NCBI GenBank assembly: GCA_022839995.1
Contig: JALHIN010000008.1
Location: 24,326 to 88,325 of the forward strand
Length of the DNA: 64,000 nucleotides
Direction of reading: 5' to 3'
Source of the DNA: 79-D21 sp022839995
GTDB taxonomy: Bacteria > Synergistota > Synergistia > Synergistales > 79-D21
Position 1 is the first letter of the stretch. Every line of letters begins with the position of its first letter. A program made the position numbers and the translations under genes. Below are positions 24,028 to 32,970 of this stretch, in pieces. Under the pieces are notes generated by a model that saw nothing but the letters and a program-made list of their open reading frames with translations, searched no databases and was not told the origin of the DNA.

Positions 24028-25286
24028 TTACCGTCTCCTCCCCTCAGCCTCATCGCGAGCGCATGGGCATACAACCCCTCCGCCTGGGCGAGGCACTCCC
24101 CGGGTTTAGAAAGAAGGGCAGCGGCTTCTTTGCTCATCTCGAGGTGGGTCAGCGGCCTCAGGAAGGTTCCGACCCACAAGCCCCCAGAAAAGCGTGAACG
24201 CCCCTCGGTCGGAAGGACGTGGTTCGTCCCTGCGATGTAATCTCCAAACGCTTCGGCGGAGTGGTGCCCCAGGAAGGCGGCTCCGTACGCCGTGCATCGT
24301 TCGAGGACCTCGCGGGGGTTTTGAACGGCGAGCTCGAGGTGTTCCGGGGCAACCCGGTTTGCGGCTCCTACGGCTTCCTCCAGCGTACAGACTGCAACGG
24401 TTCCGGACGCTTCCCACGCCTGACGTGCCGTTTTCCCCGTGGGCAATGACTTCAGCAGGCTTTCGACCTCGGTCATCGTCCTGACGGCCAGGCTTTCTTC
24501 CAGGCAGTACAGCGACACGCGCGCCAGCGGGTCGTGTTCCGCCTGGGCCAGCAGATCGGCCGCAAGAACCGTCGGTTTCGCCGTGTGGTCCGCGATGACT
24601 AGGACCTCGCTGGGACCTGCCAGGCTGTCGATGCCCACCTTCCCGAACATCTGTCTTTTTGCCTCCGTTACGTAGGCATTTCCCGGTCCGGCCAGAAGGT
24701 CAACGGGAGGAATACCAGGGAGTCCGCGGGCCAAGGCTCCGACTCCTTGGGCTCCACCGACGGCAAGGACTTCCTTCAGGCCTAGGAGGCACAGGGTTGC
24801 CAGGATTGGCTTGGAGATCCCGGAAGAGCCTCGCGGAGGAGAGAAAGCGACGATCCGGGAAACGCCGGCTTCCTGGGCCGGCACGATCCCCATCACGGCG
24901 GTGCTGATCAGTGGATAACGCCCCCCGGGGACGTAAATCCCGGCGCTCCGGACCGGAAGGAACCGCATTCCGGCCCGGATTCCGGGCGCAATTTCCCATT
25001 CCTGGTCTCGAAACATGGAGCGTTGCGCCCTGTGAAAAGTGCGAACGTTATCGATGGCGGTTTCAACCGCCTGCCTCAGGGACGGGTCCATCTGAGCAAG
25101 AGCCTCGTTTAGTGCTTTTTCACGAATCAGGATCGGGCCTTCGTAGCCGTCGAGGTGGCGGTTCAGTTCGGATAGGGCTTTTTCCCCTTCCTGGAAAACA
25201 CGATCGAGGATCGAATGGACCCGTTCCTGGATGGAACGGGCGATGGATTCGCGTTCGGAGGTCGCAGGGGGCTTGACGATGATCAT
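24024..25286 (-). CDS. hisD: Histidinol dehydrogenase
   Basis: Zinc enzyme making the last two oxidations to L-histidine. 420 residues. Family motifs: GIYVPGGRYPLISTAVMG near 114, the GPGNAYVTEAKRQMFG stretch, IDSLAGPSEVLVIAD, LLAQAEHDPLARV with the metal-binding His, and NHVLPTEGRSRFSGGL near the C terminus. First gene of the operon, ATG with AAGGAGA site. The operon has no hisC and no histidinol-phosphatase gene; those steps must be encoded elsewhere. Confidence 0.97.
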   Translation of the reverse strand: MIIVKPPATSERESIARSIQERVHSILDRVFQEGEKALSELNRHLDGYEGPILIREKALNEALAQMDPSLRQAVETAIDNVRTFHRAQRSMFRDQEWEIAPGIRAGMRFLPVRSAGIYVPGGRYPLISTAVMGIVPAQEAGVSRIVAFSPPRGSSGISKPILATLCLLGLKEVLAVGGAQGVGALARGLPGIPPVDLLAGPGNAYVTEAKRQMFGKVGIDSLAGPSEVLVIADHTAKPTVLAADLLAQAEHDPLARVSLYCLEESLAVRTMTEVESLLKSLPTGKTARQAWEASGTVAVCTLEEAVGAANRVAPEHLELAVQNPREVLERCTAYGAAFLGHHSAEAFGDYIAGTNHVLPTEGRSRFSGGLWVGTFLRPLTHLEMSKEAAALLSKPGECLAQAEGLYAHALAMRLRGGDGN

Positions 25287-25342
25287 GCCAGTCTCCTTTA
25301 CTTATTTAGTATAATAGCAGAGTAAGAATTAGCGCGGATTGC

Positions 25343-25372
25343 ATCATATCACGCTACCTGAACTCCTGTAAA
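25343..25372 (-). promoter_or_regulatory. Promoter of the his operon
   Basis: TTTACA (-35, 25372-25367), 18 bases, TATGAT (-10, 25348-25343) preceded by TGA (extended -10), minus strand. The leader to hisD is only about 50 bases, too short for a T-box or a his leader-peptide attenuator. Confidence 0.65.
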
Positions 25373-25420
25373 GGGTCTCCGAAAAAGGAGGTCCCTGCGA
25401 GCGGTTGGAAGGGATCAAGG

Positions 25421-25449
25421 TCGACAAACCAGGCGCGAGTTGTTAAAAT
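25421..25449 (+). promoter_or_regulatory. Promoter of the radA operon
   Basis: TCGACA (-35, 25421-25426), 17 bases, TAAAAT (-10, 25444-25449). Both hexamers match consensus at five of six positions. Confidence 0.65.
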
Positions 25450-25490
25450 CTATCGTGTTAAATTGTAGAAGTTTGGAGGAGAAGCCAAAC

Positions 25491-26840
25491 ATGGCGAAAA
25501 AACCGGGCGAAAAACGGTTTCGTTGCGCAGAATGCGGTTTTTTTGCCCTGACCTGGTCGGGGAAATGCCCAGCCTGCGGTAGTTGGGGAACCTTTGAAGA
25601 GGAAAGGCGCGATGGGGCTTCCTTGAGTCTTTCCCCCAAAACGGCGCCGATCGTGGCGGGTCTTTCCGATCTGGAACCTCCCAGGAGGATTCCCTCGGGC
25701 ATCGACGAGCTGGATCGGGTGATCGGAGGGGGCTGGGTCGCAGGCAGCGTGGCCCTGCTGGCCGGGGAGCCGGGAGTAGGGAAGTCCACGCTCCTGTTGC
25801 AGACTTGCGCTGCGATTTCCCGGGCGGGTTCCCGGGTTCTCTATGTTTCCGGCGAGGAGGCGGCCTCCCAGGTTGCCCTGAGGGGGAAGCGACTCGGTGC
25901 AGCGGATTCGGGGGTTTCCCTCCTTTGCCAGGAAAGCGTGCAGGAAATCCTGCCGATGCTTCACGACTTCGATTTTGCCGTGTTTGACAGCGTGCAGGCC
26001 CTTCGGCATACGGAGACTCCGGGGTGGCCAGGAACTCCGGGGCAGGTCAGGGCCGTGGCACAGGTCATCTCGGAAGAAGCGAAAAAAAGCGGCTGCGCTT
26101 CGGTCCTTGTGGGACACATCACCAAAGACGGACAAATTGCCGGTCCCAAGCTCCTTGAACACATGGTGGACGTTGTCCTCCATTTCTCCGGCGACAGGAC
26201 GTCTCCTTACCGGCATGTCAGGGGAGTGAAGAACCGTTACGGGAGCACGGATGAATTGGGAGTTTTCGAGATGGCGGAAGAGGGGCTTGTGGGAATTCCG
26301 GATCCGAGCCGGCTTTATTGGAACGAAAACGCGGGGGCCATCCCGGGGACAGCCATGACCGTCGTCCTGGAAGGGTCTCGTCCACTGGTAGCCGAGATCC
26401 AGTCTCTTTCGTGCACGACTCCGTTTCCCTATCCGAAAAGGACGGCACGCGGAGTGGCCGTCAGCCGGATGGGGCTCCTTCTGGCCGTGCTGGAGCGGAG
26501 AGGCGGGTTGCCCTCGAGGTCGATGGATGTCTTCATGAACGTCGTGGGAGGGCTTCATATCGAGGATCCGGCGGCAGACCTAGCTGTCTGCATGTCCCTG
26601 GCCTCTTCCCTGTCTGATCTCCCTTTGCCCCGTGACATGGTTTTCATTGGCGAGGTGGGATTGGGGGGGGAAGTTCGGCCCGTTCCGCGACTCGTCACCC
26701 GAATCAGGGAATCTGCGCGGCTTGGCTTTTCGACCGTAGTCACGAGTCGTTACCAGGACCAGCAGGGTCCGGAGGGTGTCCGCATCGTAAAAGTGGGGTC
26801 ATTAGGCGAGGCGATGAAGGAGTTGACCCGGGGATGCTAA
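25491..26840 (+). CDS. radA: DNA repair protein RadA
   Basis: RecA-like branch-migration ATPase that processes recombination intermediates. 449 residues: zinc finger C12-x2-C15...C26-x2-C29; Walker A GEPGVGKST (92-100); the RadA-specific KNRYGST motif near 250; and a C-terminal Lon-protease-like domain. ATG 25491 has GGAGGAG at 9 bases; an in-frame codon at 25440 adds 17 unrelated residues and lies inside the promoter. Its last seven bases contain the start of the nfeD-like gene. Confidence 0.96.
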   Translation: MAKKPGEKRFRCAECGFFALTWSGKCPACGSWGTFEEERRDGASLSLSPKTAPIVAGLSDLEPPRRIPSGIDELDRVIGGGWVAGSVALLAGEPGVGKSTLLLQTCAAISRAGSRVLYVSGEEAASQVALRGKRLGAADSGVSLLCQESVQEILPMLHDFDFAVFDSVQALRHTETPGWPGTPGQVRAVAQVISEEAKKSGCASVLVGHITKDGQIAGPKLLEHMVDVVLHFSGDRTSPYRHVRGVKNRYGSTDELGVFEMAEEGLVGIPDPSRLYWNENAGAIPGTAMTVVLEGSRPLVAEIQSLSCTTPFPYPKRTARGVAVSRMGLLLAVLERRGGLPSRSMDVFMNVVGGLHIEDPAADLAVCMSLASSLSDLPLPRDMVFIGEVGLGGEVRPVPRLVTRIRESARLGFSTVVTSRYQDQQGPEGVRIVKVGSLGEAMKELTRGC

Positions 26841-28189
26841 GGTTGCGCAAATCGATCCTGACCGTTCTTCTAGCGGTTTTCACCCTCCTTGGATGCGTGG
26901 CGGGCCCATCCCTATCCGCCGAAAAAACCGCGCTTGTCGTTTCCGTGCCGATGGAGGGAGTCGTGGGGGTTTCCCTGGAAAATTACCTGGACGAGGCGTT
27001 TGCATATGCCGCGGAAGAAAAGGCGGCGCTTGTCGTGATCGGCCTTGATACGCCGGGTGGTCTTGTGACTTCGATGAGGGGGATGTCGCAGAAAATCCTT
27101 TCCGCTTCGATCCCAGTAGCGGTATGGGTTGGCCCCCCAGGTGCCCGGGCGGCGTCTGCAGGAGCGTTCCTGGTGATGGCTGCCCACGTTGCGGCAATGG
27201 CGCCGGGGACAAACATCGGCGCGGCCCACCCCGTTACCGCTTCCGGGCAGGATGTTCCGGACAAGGAACTGAGCCGGAAGATCACCAACGACCTTGCAGC
27301 CCAGATGCGTTCCCTGGCGGAAGAACGGGGAAGGAACGCCGAGGTGGCGGCTTCGATGGTTCTCAACAGCGTTTCCCTGACGGCCAGGGAAGCCATGGAA
27401 ATAAGGGTCATCGACACCGTCACGCCGGATCTTCCCTCCCTGCTTAAGTGGGCGGACGGCCGAAAAGTCCGGGTCGGAACGGTTGACGTTGTCCTGGATC
27501 TCAAGCGGTACGAAATCCGAACGTTCGAGATGAGCCCGAGACTCCGTGCGCTCCATTTCATTTCCAGGCCTGACGTGGCCTACCTGATGCTGACGCTGGG
27601 GATACTGGCGATCGTTTTCGAAGTTTTGACACCGGGGGGGTTCGTCATGGGGACGGCAGGGGCCGTGATGGCCCTCATCGGTGCGTACGGCTTGAGGATG
27701 CTACCGTTCAACTGGGCCGGCATCATCCTTCTTGTTGCCGGGATCATCGTTCTCGTTCTCGATCTCGTCGTGGGGGGGATCGGTGTCCTGAGCCTTTTCG
27801 GGCTGGCTTCCCTCGTTGTGGGGTCGCTGGTACTTTTCAGGGCACCCGGAGGTGAGCTCTTGAACGTTTCCGTCGGGTTCATGGCCGGAATTACCCTGAC
27901 CTTGGGCGCTTTCTTTATCCTGGCCGCAGGTGCCGTGTGGAGGTCCACAAGGAATCGTGTGACTTCCGGGCAGGAGGGGATGGTCCAGGGAGAGGGGGTC
28001 GTGGTCGAAGACCTGGCCCCCGGGGGATTTGTGAGCTGTCACGGAGAAGTATGGAAGGCTGTTTCCGAAGGAGGAGAAAGGATTTCGAAGGGAACCAGGG
28101 TTCGTGTCGTCCGAACCGATGGTCTGTTGCTGCACGTGAGAAAAGTTGAAGGGGAAAACCTGGAAGAGAAGGGAGCTGGTCACAAATGA
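26834..28189 (+). CDS. NfeD family membrane-bound ClpP-class serine protease
   Basis: Long-form NfeD, 451 residues. N-terminal signal/anchor with a possible lipobox (LLGC, C21); ClpP-like protease domain at 30-230 with nucleophile S108 in RAASAGAF and general-base K149 in RKITND, the Ser-Lys dyad of the stomatin-operon protease of archaea; four to five membrane helices at ~245-370; C-terminal OB-fold (NfeDC) domain with the GQEGMVQGEG and GEVWKAVSEG segments. It overlaps the slipin gene by 4 bases, the classic stomatin operon, and probably cleaves or regulates that partner. Confidence 0.92.
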   Translation: MLRLRKSILTVLLAVFTLLGCVAGPSLSAEKTALVVSVPMEGVVGVSLENYLDEAFAYAAEEKAALVVIGLDTPGGLVTSMRGMSQKILSASIPVAVWVGPPGARAASAGAFLVMAAHVAAMAPGTNIGAAHPVTASGQDVPDKELSRKITNDLAAQMRSLAEERGRNAEVAASMVLNSVSLTAREAMEIRVIDTVTPDLPSLLKWADGRKVRVGTVDVVLDLKRYEIRTFEMSPRLRALHFISRPDVAYLMLTLGILAIVFEVLTPGGFVMGTAGAVMALIGAYGLRMLPFNWAGIILLVAGIIVLVLDLVVGGIGVLSLFGLASLVVGSLVLFRAPGGELLNVSVGFMAGITLTLGAFFILAAGAVWRSTRNRVTSGQEGMVQGEGVVVEDLAPGGFVSCHGEVWKAVSEGGERISKGTRVRVVRTDGLLLHVRKVEGENLEEKGAGHK

Positions 28190-28983
28190 TCGGAAGCCTG
28201 ATCGATTTTATTTTCAGCGCCGGGAGCACTCTCGGAGTACTTTTGATCGCGGTCATCCTCCTGACTTCGGCGGTCAAGATTATCCCGGAATATCAGCGGG
28301 GCGTCGTGTTTCGACTCGGACGGCTGGTAGGAGCGAAAGGTCCTGGTCTCGTGCTGATCGTGCCCTTTGTTGACCGGATGGTAAGAACCGATCTGAGGGT
28401 GGTCACCCTCGACGTCCCGGTCCAGGAAGTGATCACGAAGGACAATGTCCCGATCAAGGTCAATGCAGTCGTCTACTTCAGGGTCATGGATCCAAACCGG
28501 TCGGTAGTCGAAGTGGAAAACTACATCATGGCGACCAGCCAGCTTTCCCAGACGACCCTTCGATCGGTGATCGGCCGCGCGGAGCTGGACGAGGTTCTAA
28601 GCGAAAGGGACAAGATCAACCTTGAGCTTCAAAAGATCATCGATGAAAAGACCGATCCCTGGGGGATCAAGGTCAGCGCGGTCGAAGTCAAGGAACTGGA
28701 GCTGCCCGAAGGGATGAAGCGGGCCATGGCTCGCCAGGCGGAGGCTGAAAGGGAGCGTAGGGCAAAGATCATCAGTGCCGAGGGAGAGGCACAGGCAGCG
28801 GAAAGGCTCAGCGAAGCGGCCCGGATCATGTCCATCAGTCCGGTGACCTTGCAGCTTCGGTACCTGCAGACCATGAGGGAGATCGCCAGCGAGAAAAATG
28901 CAATGACGCTCTTCCCCTTCCCCTTCGAAATTGTGAAAGCGTTCATGGAACGCGACCACCCCGAAAAGCGGCAACTCGATTAG
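28186..28983 (+). CDS. Slipin/stomatin-like SPFH-domain protein
   Basis: 265-residue bacterial stomatin homologue: an N-terminal hydrophobic hairpin (about 1-30), IIPEYQRGVVFRLGRL, and the SPFH domain with VPIKVNAVVYFRVMDPNRSV, followed by a charged coiled-coil region (RQAEAERERRAKIISAEGEA) and LQLRYLQTM. It oligomerises on the membrane and organises lipid microdomains; the neighbouring NfeD-type protease is its usual partner. A strong terminator follows at once. Confidence 0.94.
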   Translation: MIGSLIDFIFSAGSTLGVLLIAVILLTSAVKIIPEYQRGVVFRLGRLVGAKGPGLVLIVPFVDRMVRTDLRVVTLDVPVQEVITKDNVPIKVNAVVYFRVMDPNRSVVEVENYIMATSQLSQTTLRSVIGRAELDEVLSERDKINLELQKIIDEKTDPWGIKVSAVEVKELELPEGMKRAMARQAEAERERRAKIISAEGEAQAAERLSEAARIMSISPVTLQLRYLQTMREIASEKNAMTLFPFPFEIVKAFMERDHPEKRQLD

Positions 28984-28995
28984 AGGGCATTTCTG

Positions 28996-29039
28996 CAGAG
29001 GCGCAGGTCCTTTGGGGCCTGCGCCTCTGTTCGTTTTTT
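28996..29039 (+). terminator. Terminator of the radA-nfeD-slipin operon
   Basis: CAGAGGCGCAGG / CCTGCGCCTCTG stem with a short GTCC-TTTG-GG loop region, followed by TTCG and six T residues. Confidence 0.92.
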
Positions 29040-29066
29040 GCCTAGGCCGGTCAAGGTGGGTATAAT
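29038..29066 (+). promoter_or_regulatory. Promoter of leuS-holA
   Basis: TTGCCT (-35), 17 bases, perfect TATAAT (-10, 29061-29066). The -35 sits in the T-tract of the preceding terminator. Confidence 0.72.
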
Positions 29067-29113
29067 AAACCAACATCCGGCTTGGATCGTTTTACGGGAG
29101 GGGAGAGGCCTCG

Positions 29114-31594
29114 ATGCCGTACGACTTTGAACGTGTTGAAGGAAAGTGGCAGCGATATTGGGCAGAAAACAGGGTTTTCGATGTCGAAAGGGATCCGGGA
29201 AAACCCAAATTCTATTGCCTCGAAATGTTTCCCTATCCCAGTGGGGCTCTCCACATGGGACACCTGAGGAACTACTCGATCGGCGACCTCCTGAGCCGCT
29301 TCCTTTGGATGAAGGGATGGAATGTGCTGCATCCGATGGGATTCGATGCCTTTGGGCTTCCGGCTGAGAACGCGGCCCTCAAGTACGGCGTTCATCCCAA
29401 AAAGTGGACCTGGGACAACATCGAGCACATGACCACCCAGCTCAAATCGATGGGGTGCAGTTACGACTGGAGACGAAGAGTCGAAACCTGTGCCCCGGAT
29501 TATTACCGGTGGACCCAATGGATTTTTCTCCTCTTCCTGAAGAACGGACTCGCCTATCGAAAACACGCTCCGGTCAATTGGTGCGAGAGCTGCCAGACCG
29601 TCCTGGCAAACGAGCAGGTGATTGACGGGGGGCATTGCTGGCGGTGTGGCAGTGTCGTTACGAAAAGGAAACTGGAGCAATGGTTCCTCAACATCACCCG
29701 CTACGCACAGGAACTGCTCGATTCCCTGGATACCCTAAAGGGCTGGCCGGAAAGGGTCAAACTCATGCAGCGCAACTGGATCGGTCGGTCTGAAGGCGTC
29801 CGCCTCACTTTCCCCATCGAAGGGCTGGAAAAGGGGTTGGAAACCTTTACCACACGATTCGACACGATCTACGGAGTCACGTTCCTGGCCTTGGCTCCCG
29901 AGCACCCAATGGTGGAGGAATTTGCCCGATTGAGCCCGAACGGAGAGGAAATCCGGGCCTTCGTGAAAGAAACCGTTCAGAAGAGCGAGATCGAACGGAC
30001 CGCCGTAGGTGGGGAAAAGAAGGGGATCGACACGGGCTTCAGGGCGGTCAACCCCGTAAGCGGAGAAAAAGTTCCCATCTGGGTTTCCAACTACATCCTG
30101 ATCGAATACGGAACGGGGGCCATCATGGGCGTTCCGGCCCATGACCAGAGGGACTTCGAGTTTGCCCGCAAGTACGGGATCCCGATTCGGGTGGTCATCC
30201 AGCCCGAGGGGGGGACGCTCGACCCCGAAGCGATGACCCATGCCTACGAAGAGGGCGGGATCCAGTGCAATTCGGCTGATTTCGACGGACTCCCGACGCG
30301 GGAAAGCATTCCCCGAATGGCCCAGTGGGCCGAGGATACCGGAATTGGGAAGAGGGAGGTCAATTTCCGGCTCCGGGACTGGCTCATTTCTCGCCAGCGC
30401 TACTGGGGAGCGCCGATTCCCGTGGTTTACTGCGAGAAGTGCGGGATCGTTCCTATCCCGGAAGACCAGCTGCCCGTCCTTCTACCGGATGTCCAGGTTC
30501 TTCCCGGCGGGAAAAGTCCCCTGCCGGAAACCCCCGAGTGGGTCAATACGGTCTGCCCCGACTGCGGCGGTCCGGCTAGGCGGGAAACCGACACGATGGA
30601 CACGTTTATCTGCTCTTCCTGGTATTTCCTCCGGTTCACTTCGCCCTGGACCCAGGAGGGTCCCTTCAAGAGGGAGGACGCCGACTACTGGATGCCGGTT
30701 GACCAGTACATCGGCGGCATTGAACATGCGTGCCTGCATCTGATCTACGCTCGCTTTTTCACCAAGGTCCTTTCTGACCTAGGATATGTCGCGGCCCGCG
30801 AACCCTTCACGAATCTCCTGACCCAGGGGATGGTGATCAAGGACGGGGCAAAGATGTCCAAGTCGAAGGGGAACGTCGTGGATCCGGACGAAATCATTCG
30901 CAAGTACGGGGCAGACACCGCCCGTCTTTTCATCCTTTTTGCGGCGCCTCCCGACAAGGACCTGGACTGGTCGGAGAAGGGGGTCGAAGGGGCGCATCGC
31001 TTCCTCAAACGGGTTTGGCGCCTGGTGGAAGAGGGAGGAAGCCGTTTGAGGGAGACCCCCCGCCGTAGGATTCCCCTGGCGGAAATCGCAGGAAGGGACC
31101 GTCGGGACCTCAAGCGGAGGATTCACAGCACGATTGAAAATGTTGGCAGGGATATCGAGAAGGAACGGCAGTTCAATACCGCAGTAGCCAGGCTCATGGA
31201 ACTGAGCAACGCCCTTTCCGATTTTGTCCCGGAAACGGACGAGGACTGGATTCTTTACCGGGAGGGCATCGAAACGCTCCTGCTTTGCCTTTCTCCCTTT
31301 ACGCCCCACATTTGCGAGGAACTCTGGGAAATGCTGGGGAACCGGGGATGCCTGGCTGGAGCTGCCTGGCCAACGGTTGAGGCCGATTGCCTGGAAGCGG
31401 AGTCCGTGACGATCGTCATGCAGGTGAACGGCAAGGTGAGAGAGAAGATCGAGCTCCCCGCCGGTCTTTCCGAAGAACAGCTGAAGGAGAGGGTCCTTTC
31501 TCACGAAGCGGTCAGGAAGCGGCTGGAAGGAAAGGATGTCCTGAAGGTCATTGCCGTGCCGGACCGGTTGGTCAACGTGGTGGTGAAGGGATAG
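29114..31594 (+). CDS. leuS: Leucyl-tRNA synthetase
   Basis: Charges tRNA-Leu. 826 residues, class Ia: HMGH signature (47-50), zinc-like knuckles CESC and CWRC near 157-177, CP1 editing domain with the TRFDTIYGVTFLALAPEHP threonine-rich region, and KMSKSKG near 580. C-terminal anticodon and LeuS-specific domains are intact to the QVNGKVREKIELP ending. ATG at 29114 behind GGGAGGGGAG. Its stop shares a G with the holA GTG start. Confidence 0.97.
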   Translation: MPYDFERVEGKWQRYWAENRVFDVERDPGKPKFYCLEMFPYPSGALHMGHLRNYSIGDLLSRFLWMKGWNVLHPMGFDAFGLPAENAALKYGVHPKKWTWDNIEHMTTQLKSMGCSYDWRRRVETCAPDYYRWTQWIFLLFLKNGLAYRKHAPVNWCESCQTVLANEQVIDGGHCWRCGSVVTKRKLEQWFLNITRYAQELLDSLDTLKGWPERVKLMQRNWIGRSEGVRLTFPIEGLEKGLETFTTRFDTIYGVTFLALAPEHPMVEEFARLSPNGEEIRAFVKETVQKSEIERTAVGGEKKGIDTGFRAVNPVSGEKVPIWVSNYILIEYGTGAIMGVPAHDQRDFEFARKYGIPIRVVIQPEGGTLDPEAMTHAYEEGGIQCNSADFDGLPTRESIPRMAQWAEDTGIGKREVNFRLRDWLISRQRYWGAPIPVVYCEKCGIVPIPEDQLPVLLPDVQVLPGGKSPLPETPEWVNTVCPDCGGPARRETDTMDTFICSSWYFLRFTSPWTQEGPFKREDADYWMPVDQYIGGIEHACLHLIYARFFTKVLSDLGYVAAREPFTNLLTQGMVIKDGAKMSKSKGNVVDPDEIIRKYGADTARLFILFAAPPDKDLDWSEKGVEGAHRFLKRVWRLVEEGGSRLRETPRRRIPLAEIAGRDRRDLKRRIHSTIENVGRDIEKERQFNTAVARLMELSNALSDFVPETDEDWILYREGIETLLLCLSPFTPHICEELWEMLGNRGCLAGAAWPTVEADCLEAESVTIVMQVNGKVREKIELPAGLSEEQLKERVLSHEAVRKRLEGKDVLKVIAVPDRLVNVVVKG

Positions 31595-32544
31595 TGCCTC
31601 ACCTGATCGTAGCGGGCGCCGCCGGGACAACCCAGCGGCGCCTGGTTTCTGAAACCGTGAGCAAGGAGAGGGAGAAGGGGTATCCCCTCGCCGCGAGAAA
31701 GGAGGGAGGGGAGTGGAAAGATCTCCTTTCCGCAGAAAACTGCGGGGGGCTCTTTGACAGCCGGAGGCTCGTGCTTGTCGAAGAGGCGCAGCAACTGGGG
31801 AAGTTCCCGGCCGGGCTGGAATCCCTTCTCGAAAACCCGTCTTCTGCCACGCATATCCTCCTGGTCTACGAGGAAGATCCGAAAGCCGTTTTCCCGAAGG
31901 AAATCCACCCCAGGATCACATGGCTCAAGGGGGAGGATGTTCCCCGCTTCGGGATGGCAAGGCGGCGGTGGGCGGAGAAGAGAGCCCTGGAAAAGGGAGT
32001 AAGACTTTCTGCCGATGCACTGAACCTTCTCCTGGAGTCTGTTGAGGATCCGGAGGAACTCGTTTCCGAGCTTGCGAAGCTGGCGACCGTGGCGGATAGC
32101 CGCCCGATCGAAGCCGAAGAGGTTCGCTCGCTTTGCTTCGATGAAGGGGAAAAGGCGCTTCTTTCCCTCTTGGACGGATTGTGCGAAGCGGACAGGCGAA
32201 AAGTGACGGCAGCCTTGCCCCATGTGAAAAGACGGGACCTCATCCCGGTCTTGGCGGCGCTGCACAACCGGTTCCGATTGGCCTTTTATCGGTCGGCCTT
32301 CAAGACGCCTCGATTCCAGAAAACCGTCGGCGAGGCATTGAAAGCGAGGCCGTACCAGGAAAGACAGGCGGCGGAAGCCGCTCGTCATCACTCGCGCGAG
32401 GGAATGGCCCTTTTCCTGAAACGACTCTGCGGGATCAACATGGGGGAAAAGACGGGGAACCGAAACGGCTGGATGGAATTGGAACTGGCCATTCTCGACC
32501 TTCTGGATTCCAGCGGGAGGTCCGAGAGAGAAGCAAGGCAATGA
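31594..32544 (+). CDS. holA: DNA polymerase III subunit delta
   Basis: Clamp-loader delta subunit that opens the beta clamp. 316 residues. Order fits HolA: N-terminal HLIVAGAAGTTQRRLVSE, then ENCGGLFDSRRLVLVEEAQQLGK, the middle RPIEAEEVRSLCFDEGEKALLSL and C-terminal helices ending NGWMELELAILDLLDSSGR. The GTG at 31594 overlaps the leuS stop codon (TAGTG). Sequence conservation of this family is low, but context (before rpsT) is common to holA. Confidence 0.88.
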   Translation: MPHLIVAGAAGTTQRRLVSETVSKEREKGYPLAARKEGGEWKDLLSAENCGGLFDSRRLVLVEEAQQLGKFPAGLESLLENPSSATHILLVYEEDPKAVFPKEIHPRITWLKGEDVPRFGMARRRWAEKRALEKGVRLSADALNLLLESVEDPEELVSELAKLATVADSRPIEAEEVRSLCFDEGEKALLSLLDGLCEADRRKVTAALPHVKRRDLIPVLAALHNRFRLAFYRSAFKTPRFQKTVGEALKARPYQERQAAEAARHHSREGMALFLKRLCGINMGEKTGNRNGWMELELAILDLLDSSGRSEREARQ

Positions 32545-32578
32545 AAGCTGCCGGTTAGGCGTCGGCAGCTTTCATTGC
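32538..32578. terminator. Hairpin at the holA/rpsT convergence
   Basis: Perfect 16-base arms (GCAATGAAAGCTGCCG and its complement, 9-base loop). The stem overlaps both the holA stop codon and the last codons of rpsT. U-rich sequence after it is only moderate (TTCTTTCGCTTT on the plus strand). Confidence 0.6.
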
Positions 32579-32833
32579 TTCTTTCGCTTTCAGCGTCAGC
32601 ATGGACTTCCGTCGGGCAACCGTATTCGGGTGGAGGACACCCTTCCCGGCAGCTTTGTCCAACACAGACTGAGCTTCGTCTAGGCGGGCCCTGATGACCT
32701 GCGGGTCCTTGCCTTCCAGACTTTCCAGAAGCCTTTTCGCGGCGGTTTTGCAACGACTCTTCCAGAATCGGTTGTAGAGTCGGTTCCTTTCAGAAATTCG
32801 AACTCTCTTTTCGGCAGACTTCTTGTTCGGCAC
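32555..32833 (-). CDS. rpsT: 30S ribosomal protein S20
   Basis: Small-subunit protein binding the 5' domain of 16S rRNA. 92 residues, very basic, VPNKKSAEKRVRISERNRLY at the N terminus and KSMLTLKAKEAMKAADA at the end. I use the GTG at 32833: GGAGGAGGT is 7 bases upstream and the product begins (M)PNKKSAEKR as in the family. A GTG 9 bases earlier lies inside the ribosome site itself. Confidence 0.95.
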   Translation of the reverse strand: MPNKKSAEKRVRISERNRLYNRFWKSRCKTAAKRLLESLEGKDPQVIRARLDEAQSVLDKAAGKGVLHPNTVARRKSMLTLKAKEAMKAADA

Positions 32834-32864
32834 TCGGTTCACCTCCTCCCGTAAAGCAACGCAA

Positions 32865-32893
32865 ATTCTAGCATGCCCGAGTCAACCGGGCAA
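32865..32893 (-). promoter_or_regulatory. Promoter of rpsT
   Basis: TTGCCC (-35), 17 bases, TGC-TAGAAT (extended -10) on the minus strand; predicted leader about 25 bases. Confidence 0.7.
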
Positions 32894-32970
32894 GAAAAAA
32901 AATACCAATCCCCGTGAAGTCGTATTATACAATACCGGGAGGTTTTTGACGCGGAAAAGAGGCGGAGTCG

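Noticed and set aside
25287..25342. Histidine leader-peptide attenuator or T-box before hisD
   Set aside because: The leader from the predicted start is about 50 bases and has no His-rich short ORF or hairpin pair.
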